Of a stretch of DNA of 25,026 nucleotides, positions 16,561 to 25,026 are shown in pieces. A model generated the notes under the pieces. That model had not been told where the DNA came from. It saw nothing but the letters and a program-made list of their open reading frames with translations, and ran no database searches. The position numbers and the translations under genes were made by a program. The stretch is from Bacillota bacterium (lineage in GTDB: Bacteria; Bacillota; Clostridia; Lachnospirales; Lachnospiraceae): assembly GCA_017861355.1 (NCBI GenBank), contig JAGFXQ010000025.1:1-25026 (forward strand), in the 5' to 3' direction. Position 1 is the stretch's first letter. Every line of letters starts with the position of its first letter.

Positions 16561-17688
16561 ATGAAAGTTTTACTGGTTGATGATGAGAAGGCATCGCTGC
16601 TGATCACAAGAAGAATGATCTCTAAAATCCCGAACATGGAGATTGTCGGTTGCTTTCAGAACACGAAGGAAGCGTTTCACTTCGTAGAGAGTAACAAGGT
16701 AGATATAGCATTAGTCGATATTAATATGCCAAATGAGAATGGTTTGGATTTTGTGAGAAGGGTCACTCGCGAGGTCAAAGATATTGCAATCTTATTTCTC
16801 ACCGGGCATAAGGAATATGCACTGGAAGCATATGATCTGCATGTCTTTGACTATATCTTGAAACCGGTAACCCAGGCAAAATTGGAAAACTCGATTCAAT
16901 TAGCAATTGAAAAATTGGTTTTTTTACAATCTGCAAAGCAGATGGAAGATTCACCGAAACTATTTATAAATACTTTGGGAAATTTGGATGTACGTGGAGC
17001 AAATAGCGAACTGGTGCGTTTTACATCATCTAAGAGCGTAGAATTATTATGTTATTTGCTCTTGAAAAAGGGACGTGCTGTATCGAAATGGAATATTATT
17101 GAGGACTTGTTTGGTGGAATGCTACCGCGAAATGCGGTGACATACCTTAATACCACAATATATAAATTACGAAATTCTTTGGATCCATTTGGAATGCGGG
17201 CAGTTATCGTATCCAGCGGTGAAAGCTATAGAATTGAGACAAAGGACATCTATATCGATTTTATAGATTTTGAAAACAATGTTACCGCCTATCGAAATAT
17301 ACAGAAGAACAACCTTGAAGATGTATTAAAAACAGAAAAATTATTTTGCGGAGAGCTTTTTGAGGAAAGAGATTACAGTTGGTCCTTATCTGAAAAAGAA
17401 CGTATCTCAGAATTGTATTTATCCCTTGCTAAAAAAACAATATGGTATTTACTTGATAATGGCATGTTGACTGCAGCGTTGTCTATCGCAAAGAAAATAA
17501 TAAAAATCAATGAGTTTGATGAAGAGGCTAACTGTATTTTAATGAGAATCTATGCTGCTCGTAGGGATAAAGTGTTATTAAAAAGACAGTTTATTCTATA
17601 TTCAAATATGCTTGATAATGAACTTAGTATTAAACCGGGTGATTACATAATAAAGTTATATAACGAACTGATCAAGACTTTCCGATAA
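16561..17688 (+). CDS. Response regulator with wHTH and BTAD domains (SARP-like)
   Basis: This 375-residue protein has an N-terminal receiver domain (about residues 1-120) with acidic pocket D7/D8, acceptor D53 in LVDINMP and the lysine motif LKPVT. A winged-helix DNA-binding segment (about 140-230, including AVSKWNIIEDLFGG and NTTIYKLRNSL) follows, then an all-helical bacterial transcriptional activation domain (about 240-375). This REC-wHTH-BTAD layout resembles SARP-type activators joined to a receiver. GGAGGTG at 16548-16554 is 6 nt before the ATG. It is encoded right after the kinase and should be its phosphorylation target, acting as a DNA-binding activator. Target genes are unknown. 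A terminator follows 80 nt after the stop. Confidence 0.9.
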   Translation: MKVLLVDDEKASLLITRRMISKIPNMEIVGCFQNTKEAFHFVESNKVDIALVDINMPNENGLDFVRRVTREVKDIAILFLTGHKEYALEAYDLHVFDYILKPVTQAKLENSIQLAIEKLVFLQSAKQMEDSPKLFINTLGNLDVRGANSELVRFTSSKSVELLCYLLLKKGRAVSKWNIIEDLFGGMLPRNAVTYLNTTIYKLRNSLDPFGMRAVIVSSGESYRIETKDIYIDFIDFENNVTAYRNIQKNNLEDVLKTEKLFCGELFEERDYSWSLSEKERISELYLSLAKKTIWYLLDNGMLTAALSIAKKIIKINEFDEEANCILMRIYAARRDKVLLKRQFILYSNMLDNELSIKPGDYIIKLYNELIKTFR

Positions 17689-17768
17689 GCCATGTTTCAT
17701 AAGCAACCGTTAGTAATTAGCTTTGTTTCTATTATTACTCAGGTGCTTCTAACATAGGAGTTCTTAGG

Positions 17769-17794
17769 TTCGCCCTGTATGGGCGAATTTTTTT
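17769..17794 (+). terminator. Intrinsic terminator after the response regulator
   Basis: A perfect 7-bp GC-rich stem, TTCGCCC (17769-17775) with GGGCGAA (17781-17787), has a 5-nt loop and seven T after it. Confidence 0.92.
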
Positions 17795-17989
17795 GGTTTA
17801 ATATCTCGAATGTAGTAGTATATTGCAAGGTTATTTTGTCGTATTAACAGAATCCTTTTGGAATTATGTCAGTATTTAGTCAGTGACTGTTGATAAGATA
17901 GAATGACTATATTGGATTTTGTAAATTATTCTATAGCTATTCAACTTATAATATTAAATAAAATAGTACCGGAAGCTGAGGGTCGAAGC
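17795..17989 (+). other. Upstream region of the PocR/chemotaxis operon
   Basis: This stretch between the terminator and the preferred start at 17990 should hold the promoter of the chemotaxis operon. I see TAGAAT at 17899-17904 and TATAAT at 17947-17952 as possible -10 boxes, but neither has a good -35 at 17 nt. The small palindrome AGTCAGTGACT is at 17877-17887. No sigma-D (TAAA-N15-GCCGATAA) match and no c-di-GMP riboswitch core was found by eye. Confidence 0.35.
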
Positions 17990-19891
17990 ATGAGTGGGGA
18001 GCATAAAGCGAACAATTTTACGGAAATTACAAATTTTAAATTCTTAGAATTATTTGATTTAGAGGAGATACAAAAACTGCAAGATTTATTTTCGGTTGCT
18101 ACCGGAGTTGCAACACTTATTACAGAGACGGATGGAACACCTATCACAAAACCAAGCGGATTTTGCTGTTTATGCAACGATTTGATTAGAAAGACAGAGG
18201 TAGGGCTTAAAAACTGCTTGATTTCGGACTCAATCATAGGAAGGTCGAAGGAGGATGGGCCAAGCATCCAGCGATGCTTCAGCGGCGGTTTGATTGATGC
18301 AGGGGCGAGTATTATCGTTGAAGGAAAGCATATCGCTAATTGGTTAATAGGACAAGTACTGGATGAAGATTATAAAATTGAGGATTTACTGAATTACGCA
18401 GATGTTATTGGAGTAGACCGCGGTATCTACATGGAGGAACTGTCTAAGGTTAAACGTATGTCAAAGCAACAATTCGAGGATGTTTGTAATTTTCTCTATC
18501 TGAATGCACAGCAGCTCTCGAAATATGCGATTAAAAACATTAATCTTACGCAGGAAATTAATCAAAGACTAATCAAGGAAGCAGAAATAGAAAGAATCAA
18601 TAATGAACTCGAAGAGAGGATTAATCATAGAACACTTCAACTGGAGGAGCTTAATTCAGAATTGGAGGAAACAAACGCTATCTTGGAAGAAGAGGTAATA
18701 GAACGCCAGAGGGTGGAAGATGAGATTCGAATCCTAAATGAGGAGTTGGAGAATAAGGTCTTAGAACGCACTTGCCAATTACAGGCTATAAATTCGAAAT
18801 TGGAAACAGAGATTACGGAAAGAATTAAAATTGAGGACATTTTAAGAGAGAGTGAGTATAAATTCAAGTTCTTAAGCTATCATGATAACCTGACCGGCCT
18901 TTTTAATAGAAGATATTATGAAGAGGAAATTAAACGAATGGATGTTGAAGAAAATCTTCCGATTTCCATTATCATGGGGGATGTAAATAGCTTAAAGCTG
19001 GTGAATGATGCCTTTGGTCATGACAGAGGTGACGAACTATTGCAAAAGGCTGCCACATGCATTCAAACAGAATGCAGGGCAGGAGATGTTGTCGCTCGAT
19101 GGGGTGGAGATGAATTTGTCATCCTTTTACCTAGAACAACATCTGAAGAAGCGAAAAGGATAGTGAAAAAGATAAAGGTCGCAAGCATAAATCAACAAGT
19201 GAATGCAATCCATATGAGCATTTCCTTTGGTTGGGCATCCAAGGAGAGGGGAGAAGACGACATTCTGAAGGTCCTTAAAAATGCAGAGGATCATATGTAT
19301 AGGCTTAAAACTATTGAAAATGCAGGTTTGAGAGGCAATGTGATAGGAACAATCATTAATACATTGCACGAAAAAAATCCAAGAGAAGAACAGCACTCGA
19401 AAAGAGTGAGTGATATAAGCCAGAGAATCGGAAGAGCATTAGACTTACCGGAAATGGAAATAAGCAGTCTTAGGATTATCGGTTTGTTGCATGACATCGG
19501 TAAAATTGCAATAGAAGAAAGTATCCTTAATAAGCCCACTAAGCTCACAGATCTGGAATGGGAGGAAGTTAAGCAACATCCCAGTATTGGATATCGTATA
19601 TTAAGCTCTTCCAATGATATGCTGGAACTAGCTGAATTAGTATTGCTACACCATGAACGATGGGACGGAGGAGGCTATCCCCACGGCATAAAAGGCGAAG
19701 CGATACCGATGCTTACCAGAATTATCACATTGGCAGACAGTTACGATGCGATGACCAGTGCACGGCCTTACCGTAAGCCATTAAAGGAAGAAGAAGCAAC
19801 TTTAGAGATCAAAAATAATGCCGGTATCCAGTTTGATCCATATATTTCCAGGATTTTTATTGAGAAGGTGATCGGAAGACCATGGGATTAA
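17990..19891 (+). CDS. PocR-GGDEF-HD-GYP c-di-GMP signalling protein
   Basis: From ATG 17990 this is a 633-residue soluble protein. A PocR-type sensory domain (about residues 20-185) carries the cysteine pattern FCCLC, then NC and RC. A long coiled coil (about 190-310) contains a repeated segment (NELEERI...RTLQLEELNSELEE against EELENKV...RTCQLQAINSKLET). The GGDEF domain is intact at 372-376, preceded by an RxxD inhibition site. The HD-GYP domain has H501-D502 and HHERWDGGGYP. It should both make and hydrolyse c-di-GMP under ligand control. ATG 17990 has GAGGG 7 nt upstream. The in-frame ATG at 17903 would add 29 hydrophobic-leaning residues but has no ribosome binding site. Only about 50 nt separate it from cheA, so it is the first gene of the chemotaxis operon. 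Confidence 0.92.
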   Translation: MSGEHKANNFTEITNFKFLELFDLEEIQKLQDLFSVATGVATLITETDGTPITKPSGFCCLCNDLIRKTEVGLKNCLISDSIIGRSKEDGPSIQRCFSGGLIDAGASIIVEGKHIANWLIGQVLDEDYKIEDLLNYADVIGVDRGIYMEELSKVKRMSKQQFEDVCNFLYLNAQQLSKYAIKNINLTQEINQRLIKEAEIERINNELEERINHRTLQLEELNSELEETNAILEEEVIERQRVEDEIRILNEELENKVLERTCQLQAINSKLETEITERIKIEDILRESEYKFKFLSYHDNLTGLFNRRYYEEEIKRMDVEENLPISIIMGDVNSLKLVNDAFGHDRGDELLQKAATCIQTECRAGDVVARWGGDEFVILLPRTTSEEAKRIVKKIKVASINQQVNAIHMSISFGWASKERGEDDILKVLKNAEDHMYRLKTIENAGLRGNVIGTIINTLHEKNPREEQHSKRVSDISQRIGRALDLPEMEISSLRIIGLLHDIGKIAIEESILNKPTKLTDLEWEEVKQHPSIGYRILSSSNDMLELAELVLLHHERWDGGGYPHGIKGEAIPMLTRIITLADSYDAMTSARPYRKPLKEEEATLEIKNNAGIQFDPYISRIFIEKVIGRPWD

Positions 19892-19941
19892 AGGGCTATA
19901 GGATGGACAATGTCCTGATAAACGGAAAGGGGGAAGCTTAA

Positions 19942-22002
19942 GTGACGAATATGTTTATAAATGAACCTATGCTAGAAATGTACATATTTGAGACAACGCA
20001 GCAATTGGAGCAGTTAGAGCAAGCAGTGATCGCAAGTGAAAAAACCGCAGCATATTCTGAGGATGCAATCAATGAGATTTTTCGATATATGCATACGATT
20101 AAAGGATCTTCAGCTATGATGCTTTTTAACAATATTGGAACGCTCGCGCATTCTATTGAAGACATTTTTTATTATCTTAGGGAAAAGAATCCGGAGAGAA
20201 TGGACTATTCCACACTATCGGATTTGGTTTTAGAAGGTGTTGATTTTATAAAACAAGAAATTTCTAAAATTAAAAACGGCGAGTCTGCGGATGGGGATGC
20301 TGAGTTAATAGAAGAGAAGCTACATCGTTTTCTGTCCTTGTTAGAAAAAGATCGTCCTCATGAGGATGTCCCGGAGATAAAAATTACACAGGAAAACCAG
20401 AAGTATTATGTGGCTACAGATAGGAAAAATGATCGGAGAGGCAAGAATAAATTCAAGGCAACCATTCTGTTTCAGGATGATTGTGAGATGGAAAATATCA
20501 GATGCTATACCATCATCCATAATTTGATGGATATGGTTGATGAGGTCTATTTTCTCCCGGAAGATATTATTGAGAATAATGAAACCTCAGTGTGGATAAG
20601 AGAAAACGGTTTCGAAATATATCTAATAACAGTGCACGATTATGATACAATTCATCAATTCTTTATGCAGACAATTTTTTTAAAAAGTCTAGAGCTTGTC
20701 CAATTAGAGAACGAGGATGCATTTCAACAGTTATATAACGCAAAAAACCAAGCATTACAAAGCCAAAATGACAATATATCTACGATTGAGCAATCGCTTC
20801 AGAGTAAGCAGAATATGAAAGAAACTGCAGTTACCGGTCAATCGGTGATCAGTGTAAAAGTGGATAAGATGGATAAGCTTATGGACTTAGTTGGTGAGTT
20901 GGTAATATCGGAAGCGATGGTCACTCAAAACCCTGAGATTAATAATATTCTTGTTGAGAATTTTCATAAGTCGGCAAGACAACTACATAAGATAACCAAT
21001 GAAGTACAGGATATGGTTATGGCCATCAGAATGGTACCACTTTCAACAACCTTCATAAAGACCCAAAGGATTCTGAGGGATATGTGTAAAAAGTTAGGGA
21101 AAGAGGTGAATCTTGAAATAATAGGGGAAGAAACAGAGGTTGATAAGAATATCATAGAGAATATCTCTGATCCCCTAATGCACTTAATTCGTAATGCGAT
21201 TGATCATGGAATTGAGACATCTGAGGAGCGACGAAGGAAAGGTAAGGATGTTGTTGGCAGAGTCATCTTAGAAGCTAAAAATTCAGGAAGCGATGTCCTG
21301 GTAATTATAAAAGATGATGGAAAAGGGCTGAAGAAGGATAAGCTAATAGCGAAAGCAAGAAAGAATGGATTACTGAATAAACCGGAAAGTGAAATGACGG
21401 ATCAGGAGATCTATAATCTCATCCTGATACCCGGGTTTTCTACGAAGGAAAGTGTTACCGAGTTCTCAGGTAGAGGCGTAGGAATGGATGTAGTTGCGAA
21501 GAATCTTGGTGCAATTGGTGGCTCAGTGGAAGTCGATAGCATCGAAGACCAATATACACAGATCACTCTTAGAATACCTTTGACCTTAGCAATTATTGAC
21601 GGAATGAATATAAAGGTGGGCGATTCCAGATATACTATTCCGATTATAGCGATTAAAGAGTCTTTTCGACCAAAGGTAACAGATATACTGACCGATCCCG
21701 ATGGCAATGAAATGATTATGGTAAGAGGAGAATGTTATCCGATTCTACGTTTACATAAGTACTTTAAGGTAAGTGCAAGGAGCAACGAGTTTTCGGATGG
21801 GATATTAATTATGGTAGAGCATGGCAGCAATACACTCTGTCTTTTCGCAGATGAACTCATCGGACAGCAGCAGGTAGTAGTGAAGGCTTTGCCTAATTAT
21901 ATAAAAAGTAAGAGAAAGCTCAATGGTCTTGGTGGCTGTACCCTATTAGGGGATGGGAGCATTAGCTTAATATTAGACATAGGAGGGCTAGCTTTTACTT
22001 GA
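19942..22002 (+). CDS. cheA: Chemotaxis histidine kinase CheA
   Basis: CheA autophosphorylates and passes phosphate to CheY and CheB, working in an array with CheW and receptors at the membrane. The 686 residues show P1 (HPt) with phospho-acceptor H51 in MHTIKGSSAM, a P2-like response-regulator docking domain (about 150-255), P3 dimerisation (about 295-360, starting ISVKVDKMDKLMDLVGEL), P4 ATPase (NAIDHGIE, DDGKGL, GRGVGMDVV) and a CheW-like P5 (about 545-686). The start is GTG 19942, with AGGGGG (19928-19933) 8 nt upstream. The ATG at 19951 is spaced too far. It lies between the PocR c-di-GMP gene and cheW in one transcript. Confidence 0.96.
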   Translation: MTNMFINEPMLEMYIFETTQQLEQLEQAVIASEKTAAYSEDAINEIFRYMHTIKGSSAMMLFNNIGTLAHSIEDIFYYLREKNPERMDYSTLSDLVLEGVDFIKQEISKIKNGESADGDAELIEEKLHRFLSLLEKDRPHEDVPEIKITQENQKYYVATDRKNDRRGKNKFKATILFQDDCEMENIRCYTIIHNLMDMVDEVYFLPEDIIENNETSVWIRENGFEIYLITVHDYDTIHQFFMQTIFLKSLELVQLENEDAFQQLYNAKNQALQSQNDNISTIEQSLQSKQNMKETAVTGQSVISVKVDKMDKLMDLVGELVISEAMVTQNPEINNILVENFHKSARQLHKITNEVQDMVMAIRMVPLSTTFIKTQRILRDMCKKLGKEVNLEIIGEETEVDKNIIENISDPLMHLIRNAIDHGIETSEERRRKGKDVVGRVILEAKNSGSDVLVIIKDDGKGLKKDKLIAKARKNGLLNKPESEMTDQEIYNLILIPGFSTKESVTEFSGRGVGMDVVAKNLGAIGGSVEVDSIEDQYTQITLRIPLTLAIIDGMNIKVGDSRYTIPIIAIKESFRPKVTDILTDPDGNEMIMVRGECYPILRLHKYFKVSARSNEFSDGILIMVEHGSNTLCLFADELIGQQQVVVKALPNYIKSKRKLNGLGGCTLLGDGSISLILDIGGLAFT

Positions 22003-22038
22003 AATTATGGTAATTGAATAATAAAAGGAGATGAAGTC

Positions 22039-22554
22039 ATGAAAGACGAAATCACACGAGAATTATATAATGAGGAAGAAGATACCCAGAAAGATAAATA
22101 TCTCACTTTCTCATTGGGAAGTGAAACATATGGAATTGAGATCCGATATGTAACCGAAATTGTAGGAATACAGCCAATTACAGTAGTTCCGGAGCTTCCT
22201 GATTATATCAAAGGCATTATTAATTTACGAGGGAAGATAATACCGGTACTGGATGTAAGGTCTAGGTTTAAAAAGTCGTCTGTTGATTATAATGACAGAA
22301 CCTGTATCGTTGTCATTGATATCAAGGACATATCGATTGGAATCATTGTTGATACAGTTGAGGAAGTATTATCCATTCCGGAGGATGAGATTGTCCCCCC
22401 TCCGGACATGAATAAAGCCGGGAGAAAATATATTAAGGGAATTGGGAAGACCGGAAGTCAAGTTACATTATTATTGGATTGTGAAAAGCTCCTAGATGAA
22501 GATGAAGTTGAAACAATATATAAAATAGATACGAATGAGGAGGTTATTATATGA
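22039..22554 (+). CDS. cheW: Chemotaxis adaptor CheW
   Basis: CheW couples receptors to CheA. The 171 residues contain one CheW domain (about 20-160), with YLTFSLGSETYGIEI at its start and the typical LPDYIKGIINLRGKIIPVLD core. AAAAGGAG (22022-22029) precedes the ATG. It follows cheA by 36 nt, and its stop overlaps the start of the receptor gene in ATGA (22551-22554), which indicates translational coupling. Confidence 0.96.
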   Translation: MKDEITRELYNEEEDTQKDKYLTFSLGSETYGIEIRYVTEIVGIQPITVVPELPDYIKGIINLRGKIIPVLDVRSRFKKSSVDYNDRTCIVVIDIKDISIGIIVDTVEEVLSIPEDEIVPPPDMNKAGRKYIKGIGKTGSQVTLLLDCEKLLDEDEVETIYKIDTNEEVII

Positions 22555-24278
22555 AATGGTATAACAATTTAAAAATAGGAGTAAAGCTCATTCTAGGCTT
22601 TATTATCGTCGCAATCATCGCAGGCGCAATCGGTGCGGTTGGCGTGATTAATATTAAAACAATTAACGATGCCGACACATATCTCTACGACAAGATGACG
22701 GTACCACTTGGTGATATGATATATATTGCAGAATCCTTCCAGAGAATTCGTGGTAATGTAAAGGATATATTACTTTCCACTACAGAAGAAGAGATTAAGG
22801 ATTATGAAAGTAGAATCGCTTTACGAAATGAAGAATTCAGTACACATATCACTAACTTTAGTACCACATTGTTTTCCGAGGAGGGAAAACAACTAACACA
22901 GCTCATTCTGGATGATAAAGTGAAATTTGATGCCCTTGTTGAAACGCTAATCTCTGAAATTCGAAGTGGCAATAAAGAGGGAGCAAAAAAGTTATTTGAA
23001 GAAGAAGGTACCGTCCTTGACCAGGAGATAATGAAGTCTTATCAACGTATGATAGAGATCAAGCTTGATGCTGCATACACTACGGAGACAGACAATACGA
23101 ATACGGCTAATACCGCTACAGCTACCATGATTACATTGATTGCGGTTGGTGTACTGGCATCCATTATCTTAGGCATCATGATCAGTAATGTTATTAGAAA
23201 GCCGATTAATACCTTACTTAATGCCTCCAGGGAAATCGCAGGTGGCAATCTGGATGTTGAAATCAATATCAATACAAAAGATGAAATCGGAAATCTGGCA
23301 AGAGCCTTTAACGAAATGACACAAAATACTAATGAGGTTATGGATAACATCAACTCGGCCTCTGAGCAAGTAGCTTCCGGCGCAAAGCAGGTATCCGAGT
23401 CCAGTATGTCCTTATCTACGGGGGCCACACAACAGGCAAGCGCAATAGAAGAATTAACGGCATCGATTGAAGAGATCGCATCACAGACCCATGAAAATGC
23501 GAAAAATGCGAATACAGCAAATGAGATATCCGAATTGGCGAAAGCAAATGCAGCCCAGGGAAGTAGTCAAATGAATCACATGCTTAAGGCGATGGATGAA
23601 ATTAATGAGTCCTCCAGCAATATTTCTAAGATTATAAAAGTAATTGATGAAATCGCTTTTCAAACAAATATCCTTGCTTTAAATGCAGCGGTGGAAGCAG
23701 CAAGAGCTGGTCAGCATGGGAAGGGCTTTGCGGTAGTAGCAGAAGAAGTTAGAAATCTTGCTGCAAGATCTGCGAATGCAGCGAAGGAAACCACCAGCAT
23801 GATTGAAGGCTCTATTAAGAAAGTTGAGGATGGAACGAAAATTGCAAACCATACGTCAGAAGCATTAAATAATATAGTAGATGGTATAGGAAAGGTTGCT
23901 ACCTTAGTGAATCAGATCGCAGCTGCATCGAGTGAACAGGCTCTTGGTGTGGAACAGATTAATCAGGGACTGATTCAGGTATCGGAAGTTGTTCAAACTA
24001 CATCTGCAACATCACAGGAATCAGCAGCAGCCAGTGAAGAGCTATCAGGTCAGGCTGAGATGTTAAGAAATCAGGTTAGTAGATTCAAGCTGAAGAAAGC
24101 GAAGTTTAGCAGTTATTCTTCTTATAGAGGTCAAGAAACCATGAATCCTGAGTTGCTGAGGATGCTCGAGAATATGAGTGGAAAAAGAATTCAGAACGGG
24201 ATTGAGCAAAACAATGAGACAAAGAATATGAAAGTGAATCAAATTACACTTAGCGATAGGGAATTTGGCAAGTATTAA
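22551..24278 (+). CDS. Methyl-accepting chemotaxis protein with 4HB sensor and HAMP
   Basis: This 575-residue membrane receptor has TM1 (about residues 10-33), a four-helix-bundle extracytoplasmic sensor (about 34-190), TM2 (about 191-213), HAMP (about 214-266) and a long cytoplasmic signalling coiled coil (about 285-530). The hairpin tip DEIAFQTNILALNAAVEAAR is intact and contacts CheA and CheW. Candidate methylation or deamidation segments include TGATQQASAIEEL and AASSEQALGVEQ. The Gln-Gln and Glu-Gln sites fit modification by the CheD encoded next. The C-terminal tail lacks a CheR-docking NWETF-like peptide. The 4-nt overlap with cheW suggests it is the dedicated receptor of this array. 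Its ligand is unknown. Confidence 0.95.
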   Translation: MKWYNNLKIGVKLILGFIIVAIIAGAIGAVGVINIKTINDADTYLYDKMTVPLGDMIYIAESFQRIRGNVKDILLSTTEEEIKDYESRIALRNEEFSTHITNFSTTLFSEEGKQLTQLILDDKVKFDALVETLISEIRSGNKEGAKKLFEEEGTVLDQEIMKSYQRMIEIKLDAAYTTETDNTNTANTATATMITLIAVGVLASIILGIMISNVIRKPINTLLNASREIAGGNLDVEININTKDEIGNLARAFNEMTQNTNEVMDNINSASEQVASGAKQVSESSMSLSTGATQQASAIEELTASIEEIASQTHENAKNANTANEISELAKANAAQGSSQMNHMLKAMDEINESSSNISKIIKVIDEIAFQTNILALNAAVEAARAGQHGKGFAVVAEEVRNLAARSANAAKETTSMIEGSIKKVEDGTKIANHTSEALNNIVDGIGKVATLVNQIAAASSEQALGVEQINQGLIQVSEVVQTTSATSQESAAASEELSGQAEMLRNQVSRFKLKKAKFSSYSSYRGQETMNPELLRMLENMSGKRIQNGIEQNNETKNMKVNQITLSDREFGKY

Positions 24279-24539
24279 GTATGCTATAAGGGGCTGCAGT
24301 AAAATAAGTTTTGAACTGCATTGATGAATATCAAGACCCTTTACTCACTCGTTGGAATACATCGGAGTTGGATACTAAGATGGCATTCCTTTCCGAGGGA
24401 GGAAATAGAAGCTGCAAGGATGACTTTATTGAGCTCTCACCTAGGTGAAGAAAGGGTGCAGAAACGATAAGACACAGGAAACATCCGGAGTGGAATTTGG
24501 AATGCCCAAGGTACGATTCGCTATGCTAAGGCAGTGAGA
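24279..24539 (+). other. Spacer before cheD with short open frame and inverted repeats
   Basis: This 261-nt gap is long for the operon. It holds a 48-codon frame, ATG 24324 to TAA 24470, without a ribosome binding site and in the same frame as cheD, which stays open after that TAA. Its product begins MNIKTLYSLVG and ends GEERVQKR, and I recognise no family. Inverted repeats include GGCATTCC (24382-24389) with GGAATGCC (24499-24506), the palindrome TCACCTAGGTGA (24437-24448), CTGCA (24412-24416) with TGCAG (24457-24461), and a hairpin at 24296-24319. No terminator is present. It may be a structured leader or a decayed small gene. Confidence 0.4.
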
Positions 24540-25010
24540 ATGGATAAGATTATTGGTATCGGTGAGTTTGACATCTCTAATAAACAGGAAGATATATTAA
24601 AAACATTTGCGTTAGCATCCTGTGTAGCCGTCACAATGTATCACCCCAAGGCATTGGCAGCAGGGATGATTCATATTGCTTTGCCTGATCATAGCCTGAA
24701 TTCAACTGAGATTGGTAAGCCGGGTTATTATGCGTCCCTTGGCATACCTCGTCTATTGCAAATAATGGAGAAGGAATTCAATTGCAAACGAAATGAACTA
24801 GTGATCCAGCTTTATGGAGGTGCAGATTCCATCAGCATTCATGATTGCTTCTTGATTGGTAGAAGAAATCTGGCTGCTATTTCAAAGATTCTATTGCAAG
24901 AAGGTTTGCGATTCTCTTATAAAGATGTAGGGGGAACGCTAAGCCGAACCATCGCAATGAAGGTGGCGACAGGAGTTGTTAAAGTACATACACAGCACCT
25001 GAGGATATAG
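24540..25010 (+). CDS. cheD: Chemoreceptor glutamine deamidase CheD
   Basis: CheD deamidates chosen glutamines of chemoreceptors and in Bacillus-type systems links to CheC and CheY-P feedback. The 156 residues match the family. The catalytic triad is visible: C28 in ALASCVAV, H45 in GMIHIALPDHS and T22, close to the C27/H44/T21 of the Thermotoga enzyme as I recall it. The ATG at 24540 is preferred because AAGG at 24528-24531 is 8 nt upstream. The in-frame GTG at 24534 would be only 2 nt from that site. No cheC is seen inside the window. The likely substrate is the receptor encoded just upstream. Confidence 0.94.
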   Translation: MDKIIGIGEFDISNKQEDILKTFALASCVAVTMYHPKALAAGMIHIALPDHSLNSTEIGKPGYYASLGIPRLLQIMEKEFNCKRNELVIQLYGGADSISIHDCFLIGRRNLAAISKILLQEGLRFSYKDVGGTLSRTIAMKVATGVVKVHTQHLRI

Positions 25011-25026
25011 AGTGGTCTTAGGAAAT

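Noticed and set aside
17795..17989. Sigma-D (flagellar) promoter for the chemotaxis operon
   Set aside because: GTTGATAA near 17889 resembles the -10 element, but TAAA is not present 15 nt upstream.
17903..17989. N-terminal hydrophobic extension of the PocR protein from ATG 17903
   Set aside because: There is no ribosome binding site before 17903, while ATG 17990 has GAGGG at 7 nt, and the sensory domain begins after it.

Overview
The window is a low-GC, AT-rich chromosome segment in which every recognisable gene lies on the + strand. The class I ketol-acid reductoisomerase, the GPH-type sugar carrier next to GH2/GH36 glycosidases, the strong AAGGAGG ribosome binding sites and the many PAS/GGDEF/HD-GYP/chemotaxis proteins suggest a motile, saccharolytic member of the Clostridia, most like Lachnospiraceae. 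That assignment is inference from protein style, not from a search.

Region 1 (1-1770) is the end of a branched-chain amino acid operon: ilvN, then ilvC, then a strong intrinsic terminator. The 158-nt ilvN-ilvC gap holds a roughly 29-nt tandem repeat. Each full unit carries a perfect Shine-Dalgarno sequence followed by its complement, so the mRNA can fold into a row of SD:anti-SD hairpins just before ilvC. I consider this the most unusual structure in the window.

Region 2 (about 1810-8851) is a catabolic cluster. A sigma-A-like promoter with a long palindrome just downstream precedes a TetR-family regulator, followed by a GH2 beta-galactosidase-like enzyme, a GPH (MelB-like) sugar:cation symporter and a GH36 alpha-galactosidase. 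The GH36 gene is broken near its 5' end by an apparent internal deletion with frameshift. The cluster looks built for import and cytosolic hydrolysis of galactosides, with the alpha-galactosidase step probably impaired.

Region 3 (9031-17794) is signalling. It holds a membrane PAS-GGDEF-HD-GYP protein, a TetR regulator joined to a soluble hybrid histidine kinase, a long-stem terminator, then a well-formed promoter with an operator-like palindrome driving a membrane PAS histidine kinase and its response regulator of REC-wHTH-BTAD (SARP-like) architecture. Another intrinsic terminator closes this unit.

Region 4 (about 17900-25010) is a chemosensory operon: a PocR-GGDEF-HD-GYP c-di-GMP enzyme, cheA, cheW, a methyl-accepting chemotaxis protein translationally coupled to cheW, and cheD after a 261-nt gap. 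The unit probably continues past the window. The order suggests a ligand sensor controlling c-di-GMP turnover made together with a chemotaxis array. No tRNA, rRNA, CRISPR array or transposase gene was seen.
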